DNA of 15,685 nucleotides, from contig CAJGDB010000039.1 in NCBI GenBank assembly GCA_904502165.1, positions 1-15,685 of the forward strand, written 5' to 3'. The stretch comes from an uncultured Akkermansia sp. GTDB taxonomy: Bacteria > Verrucomicrobiota > Verrucomicrobiia > Verrucomicrobiales > Akkermansiaceae. This document shows, piece by piece, positions 15,228 through 15,685 of the stretch (position 1 is its first letter; the number at the start of each line of letters is the position of its first letter). The position numbers were made by a program, and so were the translations under genes. Below the pieces are notes generated by a model. That model saw only the letters and a list, made by a program, of their open reading frames with translations. It was not told the DNA's origin and ran no database searches.

Positions 15228-15685
15228 ATGATGACGGAACTGGACATCCACCTGCCGCTGGCCCGCGCCCTGCGCGAGGATGCCCGCCGCAAGGCGGCTG
15301 CTCAGAAATTGCAGATTTCCCCCCACCGCATCAAGGGTATGCGGTTGATTAAAGAGAGCATTGATGCCCGCCGCCGACCCATCTGCAAGCAGCTCCGCCT
15401 GCTGGTGGGTGTGGATGAGGAACTTCCCCCTGCCACCCTGCCGGAGCGCCACTACACCCCGGTGGCAGCAGAGGCCAGGCGCATCATCATTGTGGGCAGC
15501 GGCCCCGGCGGCCTGTTTGCCGCCCTGCGCTGCCTGGAACTGGGCATGCGCCCAGTGGTACTGGAACGCGGCAAGGATGTCTCTGCCCGCCGCTTTGACC
15601 TGCAGCCCATCAACTGCCAGGGGTACGTGGTGGAAGACTCCAATTATTGCTTCGGCGAGGGCGGTGCCGGCACATTCTCCGATGG
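15228..15685 (+). CDS. FAD-dependent dehydrogenase (COG2509-like), N-terminal part
   Basis: The gene runs past the right edge; 152 residues are visible. After a basic helical start containing RALREDARRKAAA comes the family's leading region (ISPHRIKGMRLIKESIDARR), in which uncharacterised FAD-dependent dehydrogenases of this group have a similar 'K.SIDAR' motif. The dinucleotide-binding IIIVGSGPGGL follows at about 87-97, with G90, G92 and G95 in place, and an acidic strand end VVLERG. The last visible block, YCFGEGGAGTFSD, is the group's diagnostic FAD motif. It is probably a cytoplasmic flavoprotein oxidoreductase; the substrate is not known. The start is ATG 15228 or the next codon, ATG 15231. 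It begins 15 nt after cysE, in the same operon. Confidence 0.87.
   Translation, partial: MMTELDIHLPLARALREDARRKAAAQKLQISPHRIKGMRLIKESIDARRRPICKQLRLLVGVDEELPPATLPERHYTPVAAEARRIIIVGSGPGGLFAALRCLELGMRPVVLERGKDVSARRFDLQPINCQGYVVEDSNYCFGEGGAGTFSD

Noticed and set aside
13373..15452. Two 340-360-residue frames opposite the polyprenyl synthase and cysE
   Set aside because: Both lie opposite strongly conserved genes and cross their boundaries without matching any family.

Overview
The window reads as a stretch of chromosome from a mucin-feeding member of the Verrucomicrobiota, most likely Akkermansia or a close relative. This is inferred from two tandem secreted GH33-type sialidases, an N-acetylhexosamine 1-kinase-like gene, a DUF6941-type small protein, moderately high GC, and a near-total lack of Shine-Dalgarno sequences. 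No phage, insertion sequence or CRISPR array is visible.

Layout. 1-2726 (+): the 3' end of one sialidase with an unusual acidic-then-lysine tail, a terminator, then a complete 670-residue sialidase with its own promoter and terminator. 2752-3863 (-): a DUF6941-like protein and a membrane-anchored rhodanese-domain protein. 3881-7045 (-): an informational operon, holA (DNA polymerase III delta) overlapping mnmG (tRNA wobble-uridine modification) by ATGA, followed by tRNA-Gln(CUG) with its own promoter and a strong terminator. 7086-10141 (+): a secreted unknown, a HexNAc 1-kinase-like enzyme and a second secreted unknown. 10146-11105 (-): a secreted or lipid-anchored thioredoxin-like protein with a WCPPC site. 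11245-12969 (-): fhs (formate-THF ligase) as a single unit. 13001-13189 (-): a possible 62-residue gene. 13300-15685 (+): an apparent operon of a long-chain polyprenyl diphosphate synthase, cysE (serine acetyltransferase) and an FAD-dependent dehydrogenase that runs off the window.

How the genes fit together: the sialidases would remove terminal sialic acid from mucin glycans outside the cytoplasm, and the kinase would trap released GlcNAc/GalNAc as the 1-phosphate in the cytoplasm. The remaining genes are housekeeping (replication, tRNA modification, one-carbon, cysteine and isoprenoid metabolism).

The most notable signal is in the start regions. Several genes carry a TTGnnn-N17-(TGn)-TAnnnT-like promoter, and in three of them (sialidase, holA, fhs) the -10 hexamer ends exactly 6 nt before the start codon, which predicts leaderless mRNAs. 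None of the genes whose starts lie in the window has a clear GGAGG-type ribosome binding site.
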